Origin: a virus | Reading direction: 5' to 3' (one strand) | Length of the DNA stretch: 22,708 nucleotides | IMG/VR virus record: IMGVR_UViG_3300026078_000093 | Location: 1 to 22,708 of that record | Shown: one piece after another, positions 1 through 5,800 of the stretch | How positions within the stretch are numbered: position 1 is the stretch's first letter | How the letters are laid out: every line of letters begins with the position of its first letter | Notes under the pieces: model-generated | The model's database searches: none | Told to the model about the DNA's origin: nothing | What the model saw: only the letters and a program-made list of their open reading frames with translations | Program-made: the position numbers and the translations under genes

Positions 1-20
1 TGATCAGCCGGTGGTGAACA

Positions 21-635
21 ATGGCACGCGAAATTTCAACCCAGCGCGTCGATCTGCAAGCGCTGATTTCTTCGCCGGAATTGCTGGCGTTGCGGCGGAT
101 ATCGCTGGGGACGATCAACCATCCGGGCTTGCCGCCGAGGAAATACCTCTCGGGCGGTTTAACATTGACGGGTGACGAGCGGGCGCGGATCGAAAGCCGG
201 CTCGCCCAGCTTCGCGAAATCTCGGAGGCCGACGATTCAACCGACAACCGCAAATCGCGGCTGGGGCTCGTCGCAAACATGCTGATGGCCTATCCGATGG
301 CTGGTGGCAGCGAGGAATCGGGCCGGGCACGCGCCAATGCCTATCTGGCGGCGCTGGATGATCTGCCGCCGTGGGCGATCGCGGATGCCATCCGAAATTG
401 GCACCGCGGCGAGGGTGGTGGACCCAATGCGAGCTATCGGTTCGCACCGGCGCCGGCCGAGCTGCGCTACGCCGTGATGCAGATCCTGCAGCCGGCCAAA
501 CAGACGATTGCGCACCTGGACGCGGTGTTGACCGCGCTCACGATCGAGCAGGCGATGGACCCACGGCCCATTCCGCCCAAGCAAATCGCTCACGAGAGTG
601 GCCGGGTGATTTCGATCGGGACGAGGCGCATGTGA
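21..635 (+). CDS. Conserved hypothetical phage protein, possibly replication-associated
   Basis: 204 aa, starting at the first ATG of the window; the region upstream is only weakly SD-like (GGTGG, 11 nt before the ATG). I cannot assign a function. The N-terminal third is Leu/Arg-rich; around residues 115-131 is a helix of the form LPPWAIADAIRNWHRGE, followed at about 140-155 by a Pro/Ala-rich segment FAPAPAELRYAVMQIL. The pairing 'PPW-AI-aa-I-W-RGE ... P-P-EL' recurs in small proteins of rhizobial prophages near replication genes. A helicase-loader or replication-accessory role is possible but is only inference. It is the first of four genes linked by 4-bp overlaps and ends inside the GTG start of the next gene (ATGTGA). 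No membrane segment or signal peptide is seen. Confidence 0.7.
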   Translation: MAREISTQRVDLQALISSPELLALRRISLGTINHPGLPPRKYLSGGLTLTGDERARIESRLAQLREISEADDSTDNRKSRLGLVANMLMAYPMAGGSEESGRARANAYLAALDDLPPWAIADAIRNWHRGEGGGPNASYRFAPAPAELRYAVMQILQPAKQTIAHLDAVLTALTIEQAMDPRPIPPKQIAHESGRVISIGTRRM

Positions 636-886
636 GCAACGCTACTGACATCGAGGAGCGGGTCAACGCGGGCTTTGTGGCGCTGCTGGAACGCTTGCGC
701 GAGGCCACGCGGGTTGATCCGGACCTTCAGGCCAAGGCCAACGCAGCGGCTCTGGAACGCGAGCAGGCGAGGGTTCGAGCGGAATATCTGCATCTGGGTC
801 TTGAGCCGCCGTCACCATTGGCGCTGAGCGTCACGGCAAGGCGCGCGCTGGGCCATATTATTGATCACGCGGAGGCGGCGGAATGA
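632..886 (+). CDS. Small helical hypothetical protein
   Basis: 84 aa from the GTG at 632. I chose this start because it overlaps the stop of the preceding gene as GTGA, the coupling pattern used throughout the window; the frame is open further upstream (to 371), but that part lies wholly inside gene 1 out of frame. The protein is charged and alpha-helical in look (many Ala, Glu, Arg; motif NAAALEREQARVRAEYLHLG at about residues 38-57), without cysteines or membrane segments. No family is recognised. Its position between two other small genes in the same operon suggests an accessory or early phage protein. Coding is supported by the exact overlaps at both ends. Confidence 0.6.
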   Translation: MSNATDIEERVNAGFVALLERLREATRVDPDLQAKANAAALEREQARVRAEYLHLGLEPPSPLALSVTARRALGHIIDHAEAAE

Positions 887-1068
887 CCTGGGAAGTCTGG
901 ACCGGATCCGACGGCAAGCAGCACGTCATCCCCAAGGCTGACATGCGGCCGCACCGTCATTCCGTGGACTGCTGGTGCCGTCCCATGTTGGACGAAGAGG
1001 ATCCGGCTGTCATGGTGCACAACGCAATGGATGAGCGCGAAAAAGCCGAGGAGGCGGTGAAGCAATGA
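883..1068 (+). CDS. Small His/Cys-rich phage protein
   Basis: 61 aa, joined by ATGA overlaps to the genes on both sides. The middle carries a compact His/Cys cluster: H14, H24, H26, C30 and C32 (HRHSVDCWCRP), which could bind a metal ion. The motif 'H-V-I-P..D...H..S..C-C-P' is of a type I associate with small uncharacterised phage proteins near replication genes; their function is unknown. The C-terminal third is acidic and helical. The even coupling and the strong Cys/His pattern argue that this is a real gene despite its size. Function unassigned. Confidence 0.65.
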   Translation: MTWEVWTGSDGKQHVIPKADMRPHRHSVDCWCRPMLDEEDPAVMVHNAMDEREKAEEAVKQ

Positions 1069-1628
1069 CCGCGTTGATCCGAGCTGTGCCGGAAGGGGTG
1101 GCGGTTGAGGTCACCAGCTATACTGAGCTCATCGGAGCCATTCGTGCGCGCATCGGCGAACTCGGCATCCGCTACGAGGATTTCGACGTGCTCGCCGGAT
1201 TCGCTCCGGGGCTGTCCGGCAAGGTGTTCGGGCCGTCACAGGTCAAGCGGCTCGGGCCGGAGAAACTGTTCGATGCGCTCTGTGCCGCAAGCCTCAAGAT
1301 CAGGGCCGAACCGGACCCCGAGCAACTGGCCCGGATGCAGAAACAGATCGCGGAAAAGTGCCAGGTGAGACAGGCCAATCAGGCGCGGATGGGTAATCAT
1401 GCTTCACCTATAAGCAAGCCAATAATAGACCGGGTTTTCGGGCATTTCCTTCGCGAGGGCAGAAAGAAGCGATGGGTGAAAGTTAGCAAGGAGAAGCGCA
1501 GCGAACACGCGCGAAACATGGCTAATGCGAGATGGAAGAAGGTCAGAAAGGCCAATCGCGCCAAGCGGGCTGGTGACGCGCATCGGGCAGCGAACGCTAC
1601 TAATTCAGTCCGAGGCGCTGCGCCATAG
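1065..1628 (+). CDS. Possible DNA-binding protein with HTH-like N-terminal domain and basic tail
   Basis: 187 aa, ATGA-coupled to the preceding gene. Residues about 18-75 (ELIGAIRARIGELGIRYEDF ... FGPSQVKRLGPEKLFDALCA) resemble small regulator-like domains in which two helices precede a 'G..p..vkrLG...l' segment; I infer a helix-turn-helix-like fold but cannot name the family. The C-terminal 70 residues are strongly basic and contain EHARNMANARW, close to the 'R..iarkaa.aRW' tail motif found on some DNA-binding proteins. The junction near residue 105 has a more AT-rich, less biased codon pattern, which may mark a domain join. The last 24 bp overlap the end of the convergent minus-strand gene. 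A role in phage gene control is plausible, not shown. Confidence 0.65.
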   Translation: MTALIRAVPEGVAVEVTSYTELIGAIRARIGELGIRYEDFDVLAGFAPGLSGKVFGPSQVKRLGPEKLFDALCAASLKIRAEPDPEQLARMQKQIAEKCQVRQANQARMGNHASPISKPIIDRVFGHFLREGRKKRWVKVSKEKRSEHARNMANARWKKVRKANRAKRAGDAHRAANATNSVRGAAP

Positions 1629-1817
1629 ATAGGCGCCGCAGGCGCTGCATTTGATGTTCGATGACTTCAGCCGCTTCAGCGTGGTGGTCGCCTCGCCCTC
1701 GTGATCGCATGCCGAGCATTTCAGCAGCCATGACCGCGGCTCGTTCCATTTGCGCCAGTTAGCGGCGTCGCGCCGCTTCTTCACCGCCTCGCGCTCTCGT
1801 TCATCGAGGCTTCGCAT
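1605..1817 (-). CDS. Small zinc-ribbon protein
   Basis: 70 aa. Two CxxC knuckles (CSACDHEGEA ... IKCSACGAYLW) about 20 residues apart form a typical zinc-ribbon, probably binding one zinc ion. The N-terminal 25 residues are highly charged (many Arg, Glu, Lys). The ATG at 1817 is preceded on the minus strand by AAAGG at suitable spacing. The start overlaps the end of the upstream minus-strand HTH gene by 17 bp, so the two are co-transcribed. Such small ribbons often bind nucleic acid or act as adaptors, but no specific partner can be named. It runs against all other genes in the window, which suggests separate control from the structural operon. Confidence 0.6.
   Translation of the reverse strand: MRSLDEREREAVKKRRDAANWRKWNEPRSWLLKCSACDHEGEATTTLKRLKSSNIKCSACGAYLWRSASD
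1614..1636. other. GC-rich inverted repeats at the junction of convergent genes
   Basis: GGCGCTGCGCC at 1614-1624 is a perfect interrupted palindrome. GCGCC at 1620-1624 can instead pair with GGCGC at 1632-1636 across the loop ATAGATA, and the octamer GGCGCTGC recurs at 1641-1648. The element lies exactly where the plus-strand gene (ending 1628) meets the minus-strand gene (ending 1605). It may slow or end transcription from both sides, but there is no T-run on either strand, so a classical intrinsic terminator is not supported. Confidence 0.3.
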
Positions 1818-2154
1818 CCCACCGCGCCTTTGCCTGATCTGCTCGCCGTCTCAATTCTCGCTTCGAAAGCGGCCGAGTCACTTTGCCATTGAGTGCGGCA
1901 ATCTCCCGTCGCCACATGACAGCCTGCCTGCGCTCCCACGCGCGTCGCCAGTCAATGCCAGCTTGCCGCAGCCAATACGCCACCAACTGCCGCGACACAC
2001 CAGCCAGCTCCGCTCCCTGCCCCGGTGTGATCATGCCGCGCGTCAGCAGTGATAGCGCCGCCGATCGTGCTTCATCGTCCTTTTCCACTTTACGAGCGTA
2101 AAGTCGCCGTTCCAGCCTCGCAACGTACTCGGTCAGATCCCATCGCGTAATCAA
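1801..2154 (-). CDS. Small helix-turn-helix protein
   Basis: 117 aa from a TTG at 2154; no ATG or GTG is available before the conserved-looking region, and no clear SD precedes it, so the start is the least certain part. Residues about 40-66 (MITPGQGAELAGVSRQLVAY and beyond) form a textbook helix-turn-helix, 'pgqgAelaGVSrqlv.yWlr.agidw', as found in small phage and rhizobial DNA-binding proteins. The C-terminal half is rich in Arg, Lys and Trp. It is the first gene of a two-gene minus-strand operon and is divergent from the packaging genes, the usual place for a local regulator. Its target is not known; control of the divergent region beside it is an inference. Confidence 0.6.
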   Translation of the reverse strand: MITRWDLTEYVARLERRLYARKVEKDDEARSAALSLLTRGMITPGQGAELAGVSRQLVAYWLRQAGIDWRRAWERRQAVMWRREIAALNGKVTRPLSKRELRRRADQAKARWDAKPR

Positions 2155-2383
2155 AAACGCAGGAAATGCCCATAGAACCTCAACAATTAAGGGGTTTTCT
2201 GATCGGTACGTTGCGAGGCAGCGGCCTTCGGTTCATCAATCCCGCGCGTCCCGCATCGCGCGCGCACTCTTCCTTCCACAGGGAGCTTTGCGACCGAGGA
2301 CCATGAGCGAAGGCGAACGCCAAGCGACATACCATCAGTCGGGGTGCGTTGCCCCTCCAACCCGCCAGCGCAATCCTCGCAAC
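2155..2383. promoter_or_regulatory. Divergent intergenic region, probable promoters
   Basis: About 230 bp lie between the minus-strand HTH gene and the most likely start of the small terminase. The first 50 bp (2155-2205) are clearly more AT-rich than the surroundings (for example AACAATTAAGGGGTTTTC), as expected for a promoter zone. I do not find a convincing -35/-10 pair on either strand. Possible alternative starts of the terminase gene (TTG 2288, ATG 2303) fall inside it. The HTH protein encoded next door would be a natural candidate to bind here. Assignment rests on position and composition only. Confidence 0.35.
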
Positions 2384-2839
2384 ATGAGCAGCCTTGCGAC
2401 CATTCCTGACACAACACAGGCCGTTTCTAGCAAACCGAAGCGCATTCCGCCAAAGATCAGTCAAATAGTAGACTGGCTGGTCTCGGGTGCCTGCAAGAAC
2501 CAGCAAGCCGCATGTGAACGCGCAAAACTCGATCCGTCCTATGTCTCGCGTGAACTCAGGAAGGTCCATGTAAGGGTGTTTGCTGCTCAACGCGCCCGCG
2601 AATCCATCGCCGCTGGCACCATGCGAGCGTCTGCCAGGCTCGTTGAATTGCTCGACGCGGGCTCCGAACACGTCAGCCTGGATGCATCGAAGCACATGCT
2701 GGCAATCGCAGGCATCAAACCGACGCAAGACGCACAAGTCTCTGTGAACATTGACATAAAGGCAGGTTACGTCATCGATCTGTCGGATGAACCGAAACCG
2801 ATGCGCGATGTCACGCCAGCTCGATCGGGGCACGAGTGA
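2384..2839 (+). CDS. terS: Probable small terminase subunit
   Basis: 151 aa from ATG 2384. The body reads as an HTH-containing terminase small subunit: a basic start, 'IVDWLVSGACKNQQAACERA' then 'KLDPSYVSRELRK' (helix-turn-helix, about residues 23-57), a long helical stretch, and a C-terminal segment with GYVIDLS, a form I associate with rhizobial phage packaging proteins. It would bind the phage DNA at the packaging start and hand it to the large subunit encoded 775 bp downstream. The start is uncertain: ATG 2303 has GAGGA only 2 nt away, TTG 2288 also has poor spacing, and no good SD precedes 2384. The extra N-terminal residues look non-conserved. A 217-aa ORF on the other strand was judged a shadow. 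Subunit identity is inferred from position and fold. Confidence 0.6.
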   Translation: MSSLATIPDTTQAVSSKPKRIPPKISQIVDWLVSGACKNQQAACERAKLDPSYVSRELRKVHVRVFAAQRARESIAAGTMRASARLVELLDAGSEHVSLDASKHMLAIAGIKPTQDAQVSVNIDIKAGYVIDLSDEPKPMRDVTPARSGHE

Positions 2840-2913
2840 TGAATGAGATTGAGCAATATCAACAGGTTAAGCCAGAAACAGCGCTCATGGCCTGTGAACG
2901 CACATCGAGGTAG
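2839..2913 (+). CDS. Short ORF coupled to the small terminase gene (24 codons)
   Basis: Begins MNEIEQYQQV and ends 24 codons later at TAG 2911-2913. Its ATG overlaps the small terminase stop (TGATGA), exactly as at the other junctions of this operon. It could be a tiny coupled gene, a leader peptide, or the first codons of a once longer gene whose remainder has been lost. No function can be proposed. Coding is supported only by the overlap. Confidence 0.25.
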   Translation: MNEIEQYQQVKPETALMACERTSR

Positions 2914-3069
2914 GGGGTGGCCTTCGGATCTGGAAGTCTCGCCAGGCAAAACCCGGGGGGAAAAATCGGCGGCCGGAATAGGCGCTGGCTTCCGCCCCTC
3001 ACGATTTCCTCCTGTTATCTCGCCTATCTGGAATTTTTATTTTTCTGAAACCGCGCTGGGAAAATTGTC
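2914..3069. other. Non-coding gap between the small and large terminase genes; possible packaging (cos/pac-like) site
   Basis: About 155 bp with no credible gene in a region where genes otherwise overlap. It contains a G-run flanked by A-tracts (ACCCGGGGGG then AAAAA, 2951-2965), a small hairpin (CGGAA 2974-2978 with TTCCG 2990-2994, loop 11 nt; or GGCGG 2968-2972 with CCGCC 2992-2996) and an AT-rich block (3029-3050). Non-coding DNA between or beside terminase genes often holds the cos or pac site, so this is the best candidate in the window. A late promoter in the AT-rich block is the alternative. Neither is demonstrated. Confidence 0.3.
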
Positions 3070-3375
3070 ATGTTGACCGTGTTTGAGAAAATCCCCGATT
3101 TGTTCGTGCAGCACTACGATTCCTCGTTTCAGGTTTGGGCGCGGGAGTTTCGGACGCGGGGGCATGAGTGTGCGATTCCGTTTGACCGGGAGCCCGGGGT
3201 GCCGGTGATCCTTGGGCCGGACGGGAAACCGTCGTGGCGCGGGGCATGGCTGGTGGCGGAGGTGGATCGGACGCAGCCGCAGATGCCGCGGATCGTGATC
3301 AAGCCGAAGGATGATGCCGCTGCGGAGGCGATCGAGCGGCACACGCGGCGGATGGCGGGGTATTGGCTGTCATGA
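3070..3375 (+). CDS. Hypothetical protein upstream of the large terminase
   Basis: 101 aa from ATG 3070, with a weak SD (GGGAA about 10 nt upstream). No recognised domain. The sequence has beta-rich middle parts with 'VPVILGPDGKPSWRGAWLVA' (about residues 44-63) and an acidic-basic C-terminal helix (AAAEAIERHTRRMAGYW). Its third-codon GC bias is very strong and agrees with the terminase gene that follows. It ends in an ATGA overlap with the next gene, showing coupling to the terminase operon. Genes here in other phages include HNH nucleases or packaging accessories, but none of their motifs are present. Confidence 0.6.
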   Translation: MLTVFEKIPDLFVQHYDSSFQVWAREFRTRGHECAIPFDREPGVPVILGPDGKPSWRGAWLVAEVDRTQPQMPRIVIKPKDDAAAEAIERHTRRMAGYWLS

Positions 3376-3617
3376 CGCTGACCGTCGTACCATTGCGTAA
3401 TTCGCCGTCCCTTCAGGACATTCCTGCGCTATTGCGTAATCTCGCGGCCGAGATCGAAAGCGGCGAGACAGTGGCGCGATCAATGTTCATCGTCATTCCC
3501 AAGGAAGGTGACTACCCAGAACTGCGCGGTTGGGGCGATGTTGAAGGTGAGCGCCGGCCGATTGAACAACTGGCGCTTACCCAGCATTGGCTACTGAGCC
3601 GGCAGACCGCGCGATGA
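3372..3617 (+). CDS. Small hypothetical protein coupled to the large terminase
   Basis: 81 aa, taking ATG 3372 (ATGA overlap with the preceding stop) rather than the ATG at 3363, three codons upstream. It reads as a small mixed alpha/beta protein: residues about 16-32 (IPALLRNLAAEIESGET) form a helix, followed by a strand MFIVIPKE and a C-terminal helix. The 'LR..A..IE.G' plus 'V.i' pattern occurs in small proteins of unknown role encoded near terminases. It ends in an ATGA overlap with the large terminase start at 3614. No metal-binding or membrane features. Confidence 0.6.
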   Translation: MTLTVVPLRNSPSLQDIPALLRNLAAEIESGETVARSMFIVIPKEGDYPELRGWGDVEGERRPIEQLALTQHWLLSRQTAR

Positions 3618-5182
3618 TCGAGAGCGACCCGCAAACTGGCTTTCCCATTTTCCGACCTGACGGCGCGGTGCTCAAAGCCTTCATGCGGGACCAGACGTCG
3701 CGGGTGAAGATCATCCAGGGCCCGCAGGGGTCAGGCACGTCGTCGGCGTGCTGCATGCATATTTTCCAGCAAGCCTTGATGCAGCCGAAGCAGGCAGACG
3801 GTCGCCAGCGATTTCGGGCCCACATCCTGCGCGAGACCTATTCGAAGCTGGAGGAAACAACCATTCCGACCTGGAAGGACTGGTTCCGGCCCGGGACCGG
3901 CGCGGCGGAGTTCGGGATTTTCTACGAAACACGGCCCTATCGGCACGAGATCCGGGTGGGGGCGCTTGAGCTCGATGTGACGTTTATGGCGCTGGAAGAT
4001 ATCCGGGATGCCAAATCGTTCTTCATGTCGCTGGAGACCTCGCTGATCTGGTTCAACGAGGTGCAGTTCGCGCAATACGAGGTTTTCTCGGAAGCGGTCG
4101 GGCGCGTCTCGCCGCCGCGCTATCCCGCGATGAAGGATGGCGGCTGCACGCTGGGCGGTCTGATTGCCGACACCAACGCTCCGCCGGCAGACCACTGGCT
4201 TCCGATCATGCGCGGCGACGTGCCGCCGCCAGATTGGATGACCGAGGAAAAGCGCGAGGCCCTGAAGAAGCCGGCAAATTGGGGCTTCTACATGCAGCCA
4301 CCGGGGCTGATCGAACAATTCGAGGAATTCACCGATGGCGATGGCCATACCTCGCGTCGGCTGACCGGCTATTTGCCGAACCCAGACGCCGAAAATCTGA
4401 AATATTTGCCGAAGGGGTTTTACGAGGAAAAGATCGCCGGCAAAACCAAATCGTGGATCGACGCCAACATCATGAACCGCTCGTCGGTGGTGACCGATGG
4501 CAAGCCGGTTTACCCGCAGTTCCGACGCGAGGTGAACGTGTCACAGCGCCCGCTCGAGATCGTACCTGGCGTGCCGGTGACGGTGGGCCTCGATTTCGGC
4601 CGGCAGCCTGCTGCCTCGATCGGTCAGATGCTGCGTAACGACTGGTTCATCCAGCGCGAATATATCGGCCGCGACATGAGCGCGGTAGAATTCGCGCCAC
4701 TGCTGAAAACCTATCTGGCCCAGCAATATCCGGGATTCACATTCAATTTTTGGGGCGATCCCGCCGGAAATCACCGCGGCGAGGCCACCGACAAAACGCC
4801 GTTCCAGGTGTTTTCCGAATACGGCATGACCGTATTGCCGGCGCCGAATCCGCAGAACATGCGGTCGATCCGATGGGAGGCCGTTAATGGTGTTCTGATG
4901 CGCCGTTCCCAGACTGGACGGCCGTCGTCGCTGTTGATCGATCCGGGCTGCGTGACGCTGATCACCGGGCTATCCGGCGGCTACTTCATGCGGCGCTTAC
5001 GGATATCAGGCGAGCGATACGCGGATGAACCGGATAAGAACCAGTATAGCCACGTTTGCGAGGCATTCGAGAATCAATTGCTCGGCGGCGGCGAGGGGCG
5101 GGCTGTGACCATGGGCGGCCAGCCGACGAAGGGCATGAAGGTCTGGGCCGGCCGCAAGACCATGCGGCGGGTGACGGCGTGA
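3614..5182 (+). CDS. terL: Large terminase subunit (ATPase/nuclease)
   Basis: 522 aa from ATG 3614; ATG 3587 is in frame, but 3614 gives the ATGA coupling. It is the DNA-packaging motor: an N-terminal ATPase drives DNA into the prohead and a C-terminal RNase H-like nuclease cuts it. P-loop at residues 36-43 is GPQGSGTS, where the usual lysine is Thr42. The Walker B equivalent is LIWFNE (N148, E149), the 'W-x-NE' form I know from podophage terminases, followed by a 'GRVSPPRYP' region and 'DTNAPPADHW'. Nuclease acidic residues are D327 (VGLDFGRQ) and D382 (FWGDPAGN). Length is normal for the family. It lies upstream of the portal, as in BPP-1-like podophages and unlike T7, and overlaps the next gene as GTGA. 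Confidence 0.92.
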   Translation: MIESDPQTGFPIFRPDGAVLKAFMRDQTSRVKIIQGPQGSGTSSACCMHIFQQALMQPKQADGRQRFRAHILRETYSKLEETTIPTWKDWFRPGTGAAEFGIFYETRPYRHEIRVGALELDVTFMALEDIRDAKSFFMSLETSLIWFNEVQFAQYEVFSEAVGRVSPPRYPAMKDGGCTLGGLIADTNAPPADHWLPIMRGDVPPPDWMTEEKREALKKPANWGFYMQPPGLIEQFEEFTDGDGHTSRRLTGYLPNPDAENLKYLPKGFYEEKIAGKTKSWIDANIMNRSSVVTDGKPVYPQFRREVNVSQRPLEIVPGVPVTVGLDFGRQPAASIGQMLRNDWFIQREYIGRDMSAVEFAPLLKTYLAQQYPGFTFNFWGDPAGNHRGEATDKTPFQVFSEYGMTVLPAPNPQNMRSIRWEAVNGVLMRRSQTGRPSSLLIDPGCVTLITGLSGGYFMRRLRISGERYADEPDKNQYSHVCEAFENQLLGGGEGRAVTMGGQPTKGMKVWAGRKTMRRVTA

Positions 5183-5694
5183 ACGCGATCATGCTTCGGG
5201 CTTCCGAGCCGACGCGATGGACTATCGTTTTCCACCGCAAGGCCGAGCACTGGCTGTTTGCACTGATCGCGATGGGGCGGTTCAAGCACGTCTCAGCGTT
5301 TGCCTGGCTGCCGGATACGCGGGTCTGGCTGATCTACGACATGGGATTCCGCCGCACCCGGATCATGGTGCTGCCCGATACGGTCGAGGCCAAGGCGTAT
5401 CTCGGTGCACTGATCACCGGAAATGCCATGGTGACCATGCCGGTGCGCGATGACGCGCTGCCGCTGTTGCGGATCGGCCTGTTCTGCACCACCGCAGTTA
5501 AGCATCTGGTCGGCCTGCGCTGCGGTGCGTTGCGACCCGATGCCCTTTTCGCGTCCTGTCTGCGCCACGGAGGCGAATTGTCCGACGATGCAGGCCAAAA
5601 CAATCCAGCAACCCGCAGATCCCAATCTGGCTATTCAACAGCAGCAGGCCCAGCAGGAACAACTGAAGGCCCTGCAGACCCAGGCCAGTGGTGA
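5179..5694 (+). CDS. His/Cys protein, possible permuted NlpC/P60-like (LRAT/YiiX-type) hydrolase fold
   Basis: 171 aa from GTG 5179 (GTGA overlap with terL). The core runs from about residue 15 to 130. H37 sits in FKHVSAF, followed by strands with WLPDTRVWLIYD, and C103 in FCTTAVKHLVGL precedes 'GALRPDALFASCLRHGG'. An early His before a helix-borne Cys, then 'G-l......P..L', is the order of the permuted NlpC/P60 fold (YaeF/YiiX, LRAT). Small proteins with 'C..xVK.llGlr...tP..L' occur near terminases and portals of many podophages without known role. The last 36 residues overlap the next gene out of frame and look non-conserved, so the ancestral stop may have been earlier. A thiol hydrolase activity is inference. 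Confidence 0.65.
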   Translation: MNAIMLRASEPTRWTIVFHRKAEHWLFALIAMGRFKHVSAFAWLPDTRVWLIYDMGFRRTRIMVLPDTVEAKAYLGALITGNAMVTMPVRDDALPLLRIGLFCTTAVKHLVGLRCGALRPDALFASCLRHGGELSDDAGQNNPATRRSQSGYSTAAGPAGTTEGPADPGQW

Positions 5695-5800
5695 CACCGC
5701 AGCGCTGATGGCGCGCTATGGAACGAAGCTCGCGCTAGCTGGCATGTCATCGCCGTCGACCCCGAATCCGTCGTCAAATCAATTCGTGGGTAAAGTCTGA
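5588..5800 (+). CDS. Small Gln-rich protein preceding the portal
   Basis: 70 aa from ATG 5588. The frame is open further upstream, but there it is the shadow of the preceding gene. The sequence is Gln-rich at the start (TIQQPADPNLAIQQQQAQQE), then helical with Thr and Ala, ending SSNQFVGKV. Such short Gln-rich proteins directly before the portal are common in podophages; their role is unknown. It overlaps the preceding gene by 107 bp out of phase and ends in a TGATG overlap with the portal start. Possibly a head-assembly or packaging accessory; nothing more specific can be supported. Confidence 0.6.
   Translation: MQAKTIQQPADPNLAIQQQQAQQEQLKALQTQASGDTAALMARYGTKLALAGMSSPSTPNPSSNQFVGKV

Noticed and set aside
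2180-2833. 217-codon ORF on the minus strand opposite the small terminase
   Set aside because: It is rich in Arg, Cys and His with no domain; the plus-strand frame has a clear HTH and fits the operon direction.
2843-3076. 77-codon plus-strand ORF after the small terminase
   Set aside because: Composition (Arg, Ser, Pro, Gly) is not protein-like and it overlaps the next gene's start; the coupled 24-codon ORF in another frame is a better, still weak, candidate.
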